64,000 nucleotides of DNA from FW021-bin31 sp964647485 (lineage in GTDB: Bacteria; Bacteroidota; Bacteroidia; Chitinophagales; Chitinophagaceae): NCBI GenBank assembly GCA_964647485.1, contig CAZYHV010000017.1, forward strand, positions 18,382 through 82,381. The letters run 5' to 3'. Positions 34,535 to 42,879 of the stretch are shown piece by piece (position 1 is the stretch's first letter; every line of letters begins with the position of its first letter). The position numbers were made by a program, and so were the translations under genes. Under the pieces are notes generated by a model. The model did no database searches. It was not told the DNA's origin and worked only from the letters and a program-made list of their open reading frames with translations.

Positions 34535-35062
34535 TTATTGTTCTCTTTCTTGTAAGGTTTTAAGAATTCCGGCCAGGTTATTTCCACCAGACTGCAAGGA
34601 ACTTACCACATTCTTAGCAGGCGACTGTAACAGGGTAATAATTTCTCCTATTAATTCCTGACGAGATTTCATCTTCTTCAATACAGCCAATTGCTCATCA
34701 CCAACATAAACATCCTGATCAATCAGCGCTGCTTTCAAAACAGGACGTTCAATATCTTGCTTTTTACGAAAATCACTTAAGATAACAGCCGGTGCCTTCA
34801 AATCTTCAGAAAAGAAAATGGCGGTTTGTCCTTTCAAAACATTCACAATATCATCAGAAGCCTTATTAACATCATCTAAGGCTCTTTTTATCATGGTATT
34901 TTTAGCCACTTTCATTTCTACCTCTTTTTCAAAGCATACACGGCGTAATTGGTTCACCTGAGCTACGGATAAGGAAGAAGAATCCGTTATATAAAAATGG
35001 TCGTATTGAGAGAACTTCTCTTTTAAAAGTTCTATATTTTCAGTTTTTTGCGTCTTAGTCAT
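34535..35062 (-). CDS. rplJ: 50S ribosomal protein L10 (uL10)
   Basis: 175 residues. Base of the L7/L12 stalk. The conserved segments FSQYDHFYITDSSSLSVAQV, MKVAKNTMIKRAL and LKGQTAIFFSED are present, and the C-terminal helix that binds L12 dimers ends LAGILKTLQEREQ. It starts 7 bases after rplA, and in most bacteria the L10-L12 complex represses its own mRNA leader. Confidence 0.98.
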   Translation of the reverse strand: MTKTQKTENIELLKEKFSQYDHFYITDSSSLSVAQVNQLRRVCFEKEVEMKVAKNTMIKRALDDVNKASDDIVNVLKGQTAIFFSEDLKAPAVILSDFRKKQDIERPVLKAALIDQDVYVGDEQLAVLKKMKSRQELIGEIITLLQSPAKNVVSSLQSGGNNLAGILKTLQEREQ

Positions 35063-35069
35063 CTCAAAA

Positions 35070-35762
35070 TCAGTTTACAGAATTAGTATCTATATTTATT
35101 CCCGGACTCATCGTAGAAGCCATAAAAATGCTTTTAAGATAAATACCTTTAGCAGTAGCAGGCTTTAATTTAATAATGGTCTGGATGAGTTCATTCGCAT
35201 TCTCTTTTAATTTGTCTTCAGAGAACGACACTCTTCCTACAGAAGCATGTACGATACCGGCCTTATCCACCTTAAAGGAAATCTTTCCTCCTTTTACATC
35301 ATTCACTGCTTTGGAAATGTCCATTGTAACAGTGCCTGTTTTAGGGTTAGGCATCAAATTTCTAGGACCTAAAATCTTACCAAGACGACCTATCTTAGGC
35401 ATCACAGATGGGGTTGCTACCACTACGTCAATATCTGTCCATCCGCCTTGAATTTTTTCAACATATTCGTCCAATCCTACATAATCAGCTCCGGCTTCTT
35501 TTGCCTCTTCCTCTTTATCGGGCGTACATAAAACTAACACCCGTTTTGTTTTTCCCGTTCCATGTGGAAGCGTTACAGAACCTCGAACATTTTGATCTGC
35601 TTTACGAGGATCTACTCCCAACCGTATATGCAAATCAACGCCACTATCAAATGAGGTACAATTAATTTTATTTATTAAAGCAGCTGCTTCCGACAAACTA
35701 TAATTCTTCTCTTTGTCGATCAGTTCCTCAGCCGCTTTTCTCTTTTTTGATATTTTTGCCAT
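35070..35762 (-). CDS. rplA: 50S ribosomal protein L1 (uL1)
   Basis: 230 residues, two-domain L1. RNA-binding and family motifs include LGVDPRKADQNVRGSVTLPH and MPKIGRLGKILGPRNLMPNP (the L1 signature), followed by KTGTVT. It forms the L1 stalk that moves deacylated tRNA out of the E site and can repress the rplK-rplA mRNA. It is co-transcribed with rplK 57 bases upstream. Confidence 0.99.
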   Translation of the reverse strand: MAKISKKRKAAEELIDKEKNYSLSEAAALINKINCTSFDSGVDLHIRLGVDPRKADQNVRGSVTLPHGTGKTKRVLVLCTPDKEEEAKEAGADYVGLDEYVEKIQGGWTDIDVVVATPSVMPKIGRLGKILGPRNLMPNPKTGTVTMDISKAVNDVKGGKISFKVDKAGIVHASVGRVSFSEDKLKENANELIQTIIKLKPATAKGIYLKSIFMASTMSPGINIDTNSVN

Positions 35763-35819
35763 TTCTTTTCCAGCTTTTTAACCTGTATAACTATAAACTA
35801 TACAGATAAATCATATAAT

Positions 35820-36263
35820 TTATTTTTCCCAAGGTGCTTTTCCCTTTACTGTAATTCCCATACTTCTTGCTGTTCCTGCAACCATTCTCATTGCACTCTC
35901 CACAGTAAAAGCATTTAAATCGGCCATTTTATCTTTAGCAATAGCTTCTACCTGTTCCCAGGTCACTTTTGCTACCTTGTTCCGATTCGGTTCTTTGGAT
36001 CCTGATTTAATTTTTGCTGATTCCAAAAGCTGTACAGCTGCCGGAGGGGTTTTAATGACAAACGTAAAAGATTTGTCGGAAAAGACCGTTAATTCAACGG
36101 GTAAAACCTTGCCCTTATTATCTTGCGTACGGGCATTAAACTGCTTACAAAAGTCCATAATATTGACGCCTTTCGCACCAAGAGCCGGACCTATAGGAGG
36201 TGCTGGGTTTGCTTGACCACCTCTAACCTGCAGTTTTACATAACCTGAAATTTGTTTTGACAT
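35820..36263 (-). CDS. rplK: 50S ribosomal protein L11 (uL11)
   Basis: 147 residues. N-terminal domain begins VKLQVRGGQANPAPPIGPAL, and the C-terminal 23S rRNA-binding domain contains SAMRMVAGTARSMGITVKGK. L11 sits at the GTPase centre and is needed for the stringent response through RelA. It has its own promoter box 77 bases upstream, so it begins a unit separate from secE-nusG, although read-through is possible. Confidence 0.99.
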   Translation of the reverse strand: MSKQISGYVKLQVRGGQANPAPPIGPALGAKGVNIMDFCKQFNARTQDNKGKVLPVELTVFSDKSFTFVIKTPPAAVQLLESAKIKSGSKEPNRNKVAKVTWEQVEAIAKDKMADLNAFTVESAMRMVAGTARSMGITVKGKAPWEK

Positions 36264-36339
36264 GTTTGCTTGATATTTATTTGGTACAACATTCGCAACC
36301 GCGAACTCCCAAAGTTAAAAGCTTTATTTAAAAGATTTG

Positions 36340-36347
36340 CAAAGGTA
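36340..36347 (-). promoter_or_regulatory. -7 promoter box of the rplK-rpoC operon
   Basis: TACCTTTG on the minus strand, matching TAnnTTTG, between nusG and rplK. The expected start leaves a leader of about 70 bases. Confidence 0.6.
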
Positions 36348-36373
36348 CGAATTATATTTTAATAATAAAATAT

Positions 36374-36949
36374 CTAAGAAATTCGTTCGACCTGCATATA
36401 ATTCAATTCTACCGGAGTAGCGCGACCAAAAATCTTCACGGTAACCTTTAATTTTTTCTTTTCATCATTCACTTCATCAATCACTCCATTAAAATCATTA
36501 AATGGTCCATCCGTAATCTTTACTGACTCTCCAACAATAAATGGATCGCTGAAGGCAATACCCTGATCAGCCATTTCATCAGCCTTCCCTAACATTTTAT
36601 TGACTTCAGCTTCTCTCAAAGCGATGGGATGTTCTTTTCCCAGAAAATGGATAATATTTGTGGTTCCATTAATAAAAGCGATCATTTCACCGGTCAATTG
36701 GTCTTCGTATGCCTCTAACATGATATATCCCGGATAATAATTGCGTTCCCGGACAACCTTTTTCCCCTTTTGAACCTTATAGACTTTCTCCATTGGCACG
36801 AACACCTGTTTAATGGCATCTTCCCATCCTGCATATTTTATTTCTGAATCGAGAAATTCCTTTACTTTTTTTTCTTTTCCACTAATCACCCTTAGAACAT
36901 ACCATTTTGTTCCTTCTTCCCGACCTTCTTTAATTCCTTCAGCAGCCAT
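36374..36949 (-). CDS. nusG: Transcription elongation/antitermination factor NusG
   Basis: 191 residues. The NGN domain (KWYVLRVISGKEKKVKEFLD) binds the polymerase clamp. The C-terminal KOW domain (PFIVGESVKITDGPFNDFNG, then VIDEVNDEKKKLKV) contacts S10 or Rho. It overlaps the secE stop by one base (TAATG), so translation is coupled. Length and order match the canonical housekeeping copy and not a UpxY-type paralogue. Confidence 0.99.
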   Translation of the reverse strand: MAAEGIKEGREEGTKWYVLRVISGKEKKVKEFLDSEIKYAGWEDAIKQVFVPMEKVYKVQKGKKVVRERNYYPGYIMLEAYEDQLTGEMIAFINGTTNIIHFLGKEHPIALREAEVNKMLGKADEMADQGIAFSDPFIVGESVKITDGPFNDFNGVIDEVNDEKKKLKVTVKIFGRATPVELNYMQVERIS

Positions 36950-37143
36950 TATCTAAATAGTTTATAGAAATTTTGTAGTACATTGCTGGACACAATATCC
37001 ATTCCCCATACCAAAAGTGTAATAATTATAATACCAATAAGAACTACCGATGTAGACGATTGTAATTCATCCCAGGTAGGCCAAGAAACCTTATGCAGCA
37101 GTTCATGGTAAGACTCTTGGATATATTGTTTAATTTTCTTCAT
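36949..37143 (-). CDS. secE: Preprotein translocase subunit SecE
   Basis: 64 residues, the short one-helix form. An amphipathic cytoplasmic helix (YIQESYHELLHKVSWPTWDE) carries the conserved V-S-W-P motif, then a membrane helix follows (VVLIGIIIITLLVWGMDIV). It clamps SecY in the inner-membrane translocon. It sits between tRNA-Trp and nusG as in most bacteria. Confidence 0.98.
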   Translation of the reverse strand: MKKIKQYIQESYHELLHKVSWPTWDELQSSTSVVLIGIIIITLLVWGMDIVSSNVLQNFYKLFR

Positions 37144-37195
37144 CTACAATGATTAACTTTTACCTTTCAATAGAACCTTAATCATAAGGTATAAG

Positions 37196-37268
37196 CACGG
37201 ATGGAGGGAGTCGAACCCCCAACCCTCGGTTTTGGAGACCGGTACTCTACCAGTTGAGCTACACCCGT
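37196..37268 (-). tRNA. tRNA-Trp (anticodon CCA)
   Basis: Acceptor ACGGGTG/CATCCGT, anticodon loop CTCCAAA (CCA), T arm GGGGG/CTCCC-type around TTCGACT. Located between tuf and secE, the standard position. Confidence 0.96.
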
Positions 37269-37301
37269 GTATTTATGAGCTTAAGACGTTATTATTGTTA
37301 A

Positions 37302-37343
37302 AGCGAATTACATGGCACAGTACTCCGATTCATGTAATTCGCT
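37302..37343 (-). terminator. Long hairpin between tuf and tRNA-Trp
   Basis: A perfect 13-base stem (AGCGAATTACATG with CATGTAATTCGCT) and a 16-base loop, followed on the minus strand by TTAACAATAATAA. It is either a tuf terminator or a processing site that frees the downstream tRNA-Trp-secE-nusG transcript. Confidence 0.65.
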
Positions 37344-37379
37344 AAAACTTTTTTTATAAAAGACTCTTTTACTTTTGTC

Positions 37380-38567
37380 TTATTTGATAATCTCAGTAAC
37401 CTGACCGGCACCTACTGTACGACCTCCTTCACGAATAGCGAAGTCAAGACCTTTCTCCATAGCAATAGGAGCAATAAGTTTAACGTTCAAAGTTACATTA
37501 TCTCCGGGCATCACCATCTCTACGCCTTCCGGAAGAGAAACTTCTCCGGTTACATCCGTTGTACGGAAATAGAACTGTGGACGGTAATTATTAAAGAATG
37601 GGGTATGACGACCACCTTCATCTTTATTCAACACATATACCTCACATTTAAATTCGGTATGCGGAGTAATAGATTTAGGTTTACAAATAACCATTCCTCG
37701 ACGGATTTGTTTCTTTTCGATACCGCGAAGTAAAAGACCGGCATTATCACCTGCTTCTCCTCGATCTAATATTTTCTTAAACATTTCCACTCCGGTAATT
37801 GTCGAATTTAAAGGTTTTTCTATCAAACCTACAATTTCAACAGGATCACCCACTTTCACTACTCCACGTTCGATACGTCCGGTAGCTACCGTACCACGAC
37901 CTGTAATAGAGAATACATCCTCTACTGACATAAGAAAATCTTTGTCAATGGGACGTTCGGGTAAAGGAATATATTCATCCACAGCTTTCATCAAATCATT
38001 AATAGACTGAACAGCTTCGGCATCTCCTTCTAAGGCTTTAATAGCAGATCCCTGAATAATAGGAGTTTCGTCTCCGTCAAAATGGTTTTCAGACAGCAAT
38101 TCACGAATTTCCATCTCAACCAATTCCAACAATTCAGGATCGTCTACCAAGTCACATTTATTCATGTAAACTACCATACGTGGAACACCAACTTGGTGAG
38201 CCAAAAGGATATGCTCACGAGTCTGAGGCATAGGACCATCTGTAGCAGCAACTACAAGGATAGCACCATCCATCTGAGCCGCACCGGTAATCATGTTTTT
38301 TACATAATCCGCGTGACCCGGACAGTCAACATGCGCATAGTGACGATTCTCTGTCTGATATTCAATGTGTGAAGTATTAATGGTAATACCTCTTTCTTTT
38401 TCTTCAGGAGCATCGTCAATTGCATCATAATCTTTCTTTTCCCCACCACCGGAGGCTGAAAGGACAGAAGATATAGCTGCTGTCAATGTAGTTTTACCAT
38501 GATCCACGTGACCGATGGTACCAATGTTAACATGGGGTTTATCCCGATTGAAGGTTTCTTTTGCCAT
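37380..38567 (-). CDS. tuf: Translation elongation factor Tu
   Basis: 395 residues. The GTPase motifs GHVDHGKTTL, DCPGHADYVKNM and NKCDLVDD are complete, and all three domains are present with the ending RTVGAGQVTEIIK. It delivers aminoacyl-tRNA to the ribosome. It is flanked by tRNA genes on both sides and is the only copy in the window. Confidence 0.99.
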   Translation of the reverse strand: MAKETFNRDKPHVNIGTIGHVDHGKTTLTAAISSVLSASGGGEKKDYDAIDDAPEEKERGITINTSHIEYQTENRHYAHVDCPGHADYVKNMITGAAQMDGAILVVAATDGPMPQTREHILLAHQVGVPRMVVYMNKCDLVDDPELLELVEMEIRELLSENHFDGDETPIIQGSAIKALEGDAEAVQSINDLMKAVDEYIPLPERPIDKDFLMSVEDVFSITGRGTVATGRIERGVVKVGDPVEIVGLIEKPLNSTITGVEMFKKILDRGEAGDNAGLLLRGIEKKQIRRGMVICKPKSITPHTEFKCEVYVLNKDEGGRHTPFFNNYRPQFYFRTTDVTGEVSLPEGVEMVMPGDNVTLNVKLIAPIAMEKGLDFAIREGGRTVGAGQVTEIIK

Positions 38568-38668
38568 CGTTATTTGTTTTTAGTTTTTACAATTTTAGTT
38601 TTCAAAAAATCTAACTACAGTTTATTTTGAGTTTGACCTGCTCAGTGGCAGGATGACTTTATCCTTCG

Positions 38669-38740
<72 letters not shown>

Positions 38741-38798
38741 TTTTCTCCTCAGAGCGGGTTCCTCAACTTTCCTATTTCTACTCGCTCCTTTTTCAAAG

Positions 38799-38871
38799 AG
38801 CGGGAGACGAGGTTCGAACTCGCGACCTACAGCTTGGAAGGCTGTCGCTCTACCAACTGAGCTACTTCCGC
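38799..38871 (-). tRNA. tRNA-Gly (anticodon TCC)
   Basis: Acceptor GCGGAAG/CTCCCGC with one A-C mismatch at the fifth pair, anticodon loop CTTCCAA (TCC), T arm GCGAG/CTCGT around TTCGAAC. Confidence 0.94.
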
Positions 38872-39044
38872 TTAATTATTTATTTCCTATTTTAAAGAAC
38901 TTTTTATTCTTCGAAAGAAATACCTTTTTTCTTTCAGAGATAATCTTATTCCATTTCTTTTAATCAGTTTTACAAAACCGCTTATCACACTATAAAACCA
39001 ATCTTCCTACTTGCCCTCCACTATGCTAGTTTTAGCGGAGACAG

Positions 39045-39127
<83 letters not shown>

Positions 39128-39168
39128 AATTTGATCTTTATAAAGAACGTTTTCTACTCCTTTTACAG

Positions 39169-39241
39169 AGCCAGCAAACGGACTCGAACCGCCGACCGAC
39201 TGATTACAAATCAGTTGCTCTACCAACTGAGCTATGCTGGC
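39169..39241 (-). tRNA. tRNA-Thr (anticodon TGT)
   Basis: Acceptor GCCAGCA/TGCTGGC, anticodon stem ACTGA/TCAGT with loop TTTGTAA (TGT), T loop TTCGAGT. First tRNA of the cluster. Confidence 0.95.
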
Positions 39242-39303
39242 CTCTCCAATCTCTGAAAATCCCATTTTTTAAGCGTAATACTCCCACCTAAAAAATGGGT
39301 TGG

Positions 39304-39311
39304 CAAAGGTA
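39304..39311 (-). promoter_or_regulatory. -7 promoter box of the tRNA cluster-tuf unit
   Basis: TACCTTTG on the minus strand, matching TAnnTTTG, 63 bases upstream of tRNA-Thr(TGT), with no gene between. Confidence 0.6.
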
Positions 39312-39395
39312 GTAAACTAGAATTATTTTTCAAAATAAAAATTAAAAGTCCTTCCATTTTTTTTACAATAAGAATTCCTGCTCTCTTTTAAGCAG

Positions 39396-39698
39396 TTATT
39401 TTTGCAATACTTTAGACTTATGACGTTTGATTTGTTTTACGACAGCATTAAAAGCAGCATCAAAAGATTCTTCAAAAGACTTTGACTCATGTTTCCCAAA
39501 AAACACCTGCTGAGGAACCGCTACTTTTATCTCGGCAACCTTATCTTTGATCTGATGTCCGACATTATCTAATTTTAAAAAGACTTCTACATTTGTAATT
39601 TGATCATGAAAAGTAGAAATTTTCTCTAATCGTTTATCTACATGATTTATCAAATTAACATCCGCATCAAAATGAACAGTTTTAATCTGCTTATTCAT
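39396..39698 (-). CDS. hpf: Short-form ribosome hibernation-promoting factor (HPF/RaiA)
   Basis: 100 residues, the short HPF type without the C-terminal dimerisation domain. It starts MNKQIKTVHFDADVNLINHV, with the family beta-alpha-beta pattern (KISTFHDQITNVEVFLKLD) and the basic C-terminal helix (AVVKQIKRHKSKVLQK) that lies in the mRNA channel. It inactivates ribosomes in stationary phase. It follows the Xer recombinase gene on the same strand and precedes the tRNA cluster. Confidence 0.93.
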   Translation of the reverse strand: MNKQIKTVHFDADVNLINHVDKRLEKISTFHDQITNVEVFLKLDNVGHQIKDKVAEIKVAVPQQVFFGKHESKSFEESFDAAFNAVVKQIKRHKSKVLQK

Positions 39699-39863
39699 AG
39701 TTCAAAGATTTTAAAGTTAAAAAATACCTCCTTTTAGAAAAAGAAGGCGATAATCAAAAGTTTAAAAATGTAAAAGCTATTTCATCCTACTAAGTTACCT
39801 ATTTTTTATAAGACTTCCTACGCTTAGTATAAAAAATAAAGTTAAAACAAGAGTAAATTTCTT

Positions 39864-40772
39864 CTATTCCTTTCCTGACTTAGGATGGGCTTGTTGATAC
39901 ACTTTTTTCAATTCTTCAATTCCATTATGTGTATAAATTTGGGTAGCGGCTAGACTGGAATGACCCAGTAATTCTTTTACCGCATTGAGGTCGGCTCCAT
40001 TATTCATCAGCAGGGTGGCAAAAGTATGCCTAAGCGTATGAGGGCTTTTCTTGTCTTCCGAACTAATCAGAGAAAGCCATTTTTTTACTACTCGATAAAC
40101 ATACTTCTCATACAATTTCTGACCTTTGGGTGTGACTAAAAGTACGGTTTGATTACAATTTGATATTTCTTCTTTTTTCAATTGATAATCCTGAATTTCT
40201 CGAAGCAGATGTTGGCTGATAGGCAGCACTCTTTCTTTATTTCCCTTTCCCAATACTTTTAATTGTGAAGCACTAACATCCACATCCTGTGTCTTCAAAT
40301 GAATCAATTCCGATCGTCTCATTCCGGTTTCATAAAAAAGGGTCAAGATGAGTTTTTCGGTCTGTCCTTTAAAATCTTCAGGAAAGTCCAATTGATGAAA
40401 CAATCGATCCATTGCGGCCCGATCATAATAAACCGGCAGTCTTTTATTTACCTTTAAACTTTGGATAGATCCGGCAGGATTATTGGTAATTGTCCCGGAT
40501 TGCCGGAGGTATTTAAACCAGGATTTTAAAGTAGATAATTTACGATTAACCGAGCGGGGAGATTGCCCATTATTTATCAAATGAGCCAACCAGGATCGAA
40601 TCATAGGAGCCGTAATCCTGTCCACGGTATTTGTATCATAGGTTCGAAAAAGAAATTGACAGAAAGTCTCTAAATCTTTTTCATAAGAAAGAACAGTATG
40701 AAAAGAATATCGCTTTTCATACTGCAAATAATGAATAAATTGTTGGTATATCTTTGAATAGGACTCCACCAT
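39864..40772 (-). CDS. xerC: Xer-type tyrosine recombinase
   Basis: 302 residues, typical of XerC/XerD. An N-terminal SAM-like domain (FIHYLQYEKRYSFHTVLSYE) is followed by catalytic Arg in YETGMRRSELIHL, HTLRHTFATLLMNNG, and LGHSSLAATQIYTH with the Tyr nucleophile. It resolves chromosome dimers at dif together with a partner Xer. Position beside rpsU and hpf is a housekeeping context, so this is not the element integrase. XerC against XerD cannot be decided by eye. Confidence 0.93.
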   Translation of the reverse strand: MVESYSKIYQQFIHYLQYEKRYSFHTVLSYEKDLETFCQFLFRTYDTNTVDRITAPMIRSWLAHLINNGQSPRSVNRKLSTLKSWFKYLRQSGTITNNPAGSIQSLKVNKRLPVYYDRAAMDRLFHQLDFPEDFKGQTEKLILTLFYETGMRRSELIHLKTQDVDVSASQLKVLGKGNKERVLPISQHLLREIQDYQLKKEEISNCNQTVLLVTPKGQKLYEKYVYRVVKKWLSLISSEDKKSPHTLRHTFATLLMNNGADLNAVKELLGHSSLAATQIYTHNGIEELKKVYQQAHPKSGKE

Positions 40773-40829
40773 ACTATCTTATTTAACAAGATAAAAGTAC
40801 GGATTTTATCCAAGATAGGGTGTCAATCT

Positions 40830-41027
40830 CTATTTTTGGATTTGACCATTAGCAATTTTCTGACGATAAATTGCCTTCAATACCTCATGACGACGTTTTA
40901 CAGAAGGTTTCGTATAAGCCTGTCTGTTGCGCAATTGTGTAAGCACTTTCGCCCTCTCAAATTTACGTTTATATTTTTTCAGTGCTTTATCTATATTATC
41001 ACTATCTTTAGAATCTACGATAAGCAT
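40830..41027 (-). CDS. rpsU: 30S ribosomal protein S21 (bS21)
   Basis: 65 residues starting MLIVDSKDSDNIDKALKKYK and ending KIANGQIQK. It is basic and helical and binds near the anti-Shine-Dalgarno end of 16S rRNA. An ATG at 41132 would add 35 residues, but it lies upstream of the promoter box at 41056-41063 and the added stretch is not S21-like, so I use the ATG at 41027. In Bacteroidota S21 helps sequester the anti-SD sequence. Confidence 0.96.
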   Translation of the reverse strand: MLIVDSKDSDNIDKALKKYKRKFERAKVLTQLRNRQAYTKPSVKRRHEVLKAIYRQKIANGQIQK

Positions 41028-41055
41028 AATTTCTTCTTTTATTTTTTTGAAAGGG

Positions 41056-41063
41056 CAAAGGTA
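41056..41063 (-). promoter_or_regulatory. -7 promoter box of rpsU
   Basis: TACCTTTG on the minus strand, matching TAnnTTTG, 29 bases before the rpsU start. It supports the short S21 reading. Confidence 0.6.
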
Positions 41064-41184
41064 TAATAATTTTCTCTTTATAAAAACACTCTTTTCTTTT
41101 TTTTCAAAGTTCTTTATGATCCTAATCATCATCCAATCCCTACCCCACCTTATTCAGGCTTTCTGTATCAGTCGTTTGGGGATT

Positions 41185-42090
41185 TTATTTTTCAAGCGAC
41201 CCTAAATCAGGTTGTCCGGCATTGATCCATGCGGTGTACCACAAAGAAGCCACTCCATGTATAGCTCGATTCATCCTCCTATTGACCATGCCATGGAGCG
41301 CCTGACGATAGGCTCCGGCAAATCCTACAGAAAATTTCCGAACCACACGCCCATTTCTCCTCATAAACGCATGAGTATTTCCGGAAGAATAATGATTCAA
41401 TAACTCTTTTTCTACGCTTAAAACAGTATCTGCTGCTTTTGAAGATTCCAACACAAGGTTCCAAATATAACTACCGGGATGTTTAATATATTCTGCTTTC
41501 CCGGTCCAAAAACTAAAAGCCGTATCTGCAAATAATTCCGGTATCTCAGATTCCCACAAGGCATGAATTCCCTTTTGTCCTGTTTTCTGACCATCATAAT
41601 TAGAGGAAGCATGTAGAGGAACACAAGCATCAGCAACATAATGTCCCAGATAAGTACTCCATTTCAGAATTTCATGTGTATCCTTGTTTTCAAAAGCCCG
41701 TTGTAACCGATAAAAAACTTTCAACGTATACCACGGAACGGTTCCATACTCCTGAAGTGTATCTATAGAATACTTTTTTACTGCCGCTTTCCACTTCCTG
41801 GGTAAATGTTTATAGGGAAAAAGACCATAATGATCTATATCAATAAAATGATGAGGAGCTTCTGTTTTTACGGCATACCTTCTTCTATCCGGATCGGGAG
41901 CGTGATTGGTAATATAATGTAGATTTGGTTTATACCATATCATCATTTGCAGAGGCAAAGAAAATACCGCCAAGTGATTAATCTTTTTATGTGCAAAAAA
42001 GCCCCAAGCCTCAGCAGTTCCCTTGGAGAGTCCTACCAATAAAAATATCAACCCTAAAAGACCTATGCTTTTTTTAAACTTCCGCTTCAT
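41185..42090 (-). CDS. Exported zinc-dependent phospholipase C/S1-P1 nuclease-like protein
   Basis: 301 residues from the ATG at 42090, chosen because it gives a clean signal peptide (MKRKFKKSIGLLGLIFLLVG, cut near GTAEA) and lies 10 bases after the upstream stop. Zinc-ligand-like motifs follow: WGFFAHKKINHLAV directly after the signal cut (N-terminal Trp and His), HHFIDIDHYG, YLGHYVADACVPLHASSNYD and HALWESEIPEL. This is the pattern of the PLC/P1 nuclease fold with three zincs. Substrate (phospholipid or nucleic acid) is not decided. It is co-directional with the DUF502 gene. Confidence 0.82.
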   Translation of the reverse strand: MKRKFKKSIGLLGLIFLLVGLSKGTAEAWGFFAHKKINHLAVFSLPLQMMIWYKPNLHYITNHAPDPDRRRYAVKTEAPHHFIDIDHYGLFPYKHLPRKWKAAVKKYSIDTLQEYGTVPWYTLKVFYRLQRAFENKDTHEILKWSTYLGHYVADACVPLHASSNYDGQKTGQKGIHALWESEIPELFADTAFSFWTGKAEYIKHPGSYIWNLVLESSKAADTVLSVEKELLNHYSSGNTHAFMRRNGRVVRKFSVGFAGAYRQALHGMVNRRMNRAIHGVASLWYTAWINAGQPDLGSLEK

Positions 42091-42100
42091 TCTTTTCCCG

Positions 42101-42757
42101 TTAGAGATCCATGGTTTCCGGCTCCTCATTGCTTTCTTCCCCATCTTCTGCCCCAATAATCGGCTCTCGTCCTCCGGTAATTCCACCGGAAGCAGCAAAT
42201 TTCATGGCATCACCGGCAGAGATATGATCCAAAGGTCGAATTCTTGATTTTTTGACCAAATAAGCTTTCCCCGCTATCGACAATGCCATGGGAACATAAA
42301 CAGCCACTACATCTTCTAACCCGAAATCATCGGCATTATCTTTCGTAATAAAACCAACTTCCCAAACCTCCTCATTATAAATCTGAACCAAAACCGGATG
42401 CTCGAATTTTCTCTTTTTCCCCATCAAACTCTCGAAAACATCCTTAATAGAAGTATACAGATACTTAATTACAGGTGTTTTTTCTAAAAGTCGGTCAAAT
42501 ACATCGAATACTCTACCCACCAAAAAGAAAGAGGATAAGTAGCCTACTGCCGTAATTCCCACTAACAAGACAACAACACCCAATCCGGGAATGACATTGG
42601 AAAGTCCCAATACATCATCCAAGGTATCGAACAGCCAGACAATGACATAAAAGGTCAAAAAAATGGGCGCCAAAACCAATACTCCCTGAAAGAAGTGTTG
42701 GAGGATCCTTTTAAAAGTCCATTTCTTTTTTGTGGGTTGTAATTTTTTATAGGACAT
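42101..42757 (-). CDS. DUF502 family membrane protein
   Basis: 218 residues with two N-terminal membrane helices (about 18-40 and 55-80: GVLVLAPIFLTFYVIVWLF and LGVVVLLVGITAVGYLSSFF). A soluble domain follows (VFDRLLEKTPVIKYLYTSIK, VLVQIYNEEVWEVGFITKD, VYVPMALSIAGKAYLVKKS). The acidic tail ends EEPETMDL. The family is widespread but without an established role in bacteria; plant relatives are the LIKE COV membrane proteins. It sits between lysS and the phospholipase-like gene, after a terminator. Confidence 0.9.
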   Translation of the reverse strand: MSYKKLQPTKKKWTFKRILQHFFQGVLVLAPIFLTFYVIVWLFDTLDDVLGLSNVIPGLGVVVLLVGITAVGYLSSFFLVGRVFDVFDRLLEKTPVIKYLYTSIKDVFESLMGKKRKFEHPVLVQIYNEEVWEVGFITKDNADDFGLEDVVAVYVPMALSIAGKAYLVKKSRIRPLDHISAGDAMKFAASGGITGGREPIIGAEDGEESNEEPETMDL

Positions 42758-42821
42758 GTTTCATAATATTTCTTTTAGCCATTTTTTCTTTTACAAGATA
42801 TCAAAATTATTTTACTCCTTC

Positions 42822-42856
42822 ATAAAAAAAGGCTGTTCAATACCAGAACAGCCTTC
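42822..42856 (-). terminator. Strong intrinsic terminator after lysS
   Basis: On the minus strand AAGGCTGTTC pairs with GAACAGCCTT around a 7-base loop, followed by a run of T residues, 24 bases after the lysS stop. Confidence 0.9.
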
Positions 42857-42879
42857 CCTCAATGATGTTGTTCCGGAAT

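Noticed and set aside
38625..38668. Sequence before tRNA-Thr(GGT) considered as another REP-like unit (TTTGACCTGCTCAGTGGCAG)
   Set aside because: Only a short, imperfect likeness to the 57-58 kb palindromes; it pairs poorly and may be chance.
41028..41132. N-terminal 35-residue extension of S21
   Set aside because: It begins upstream of a good promoter box and does not resemble S21.
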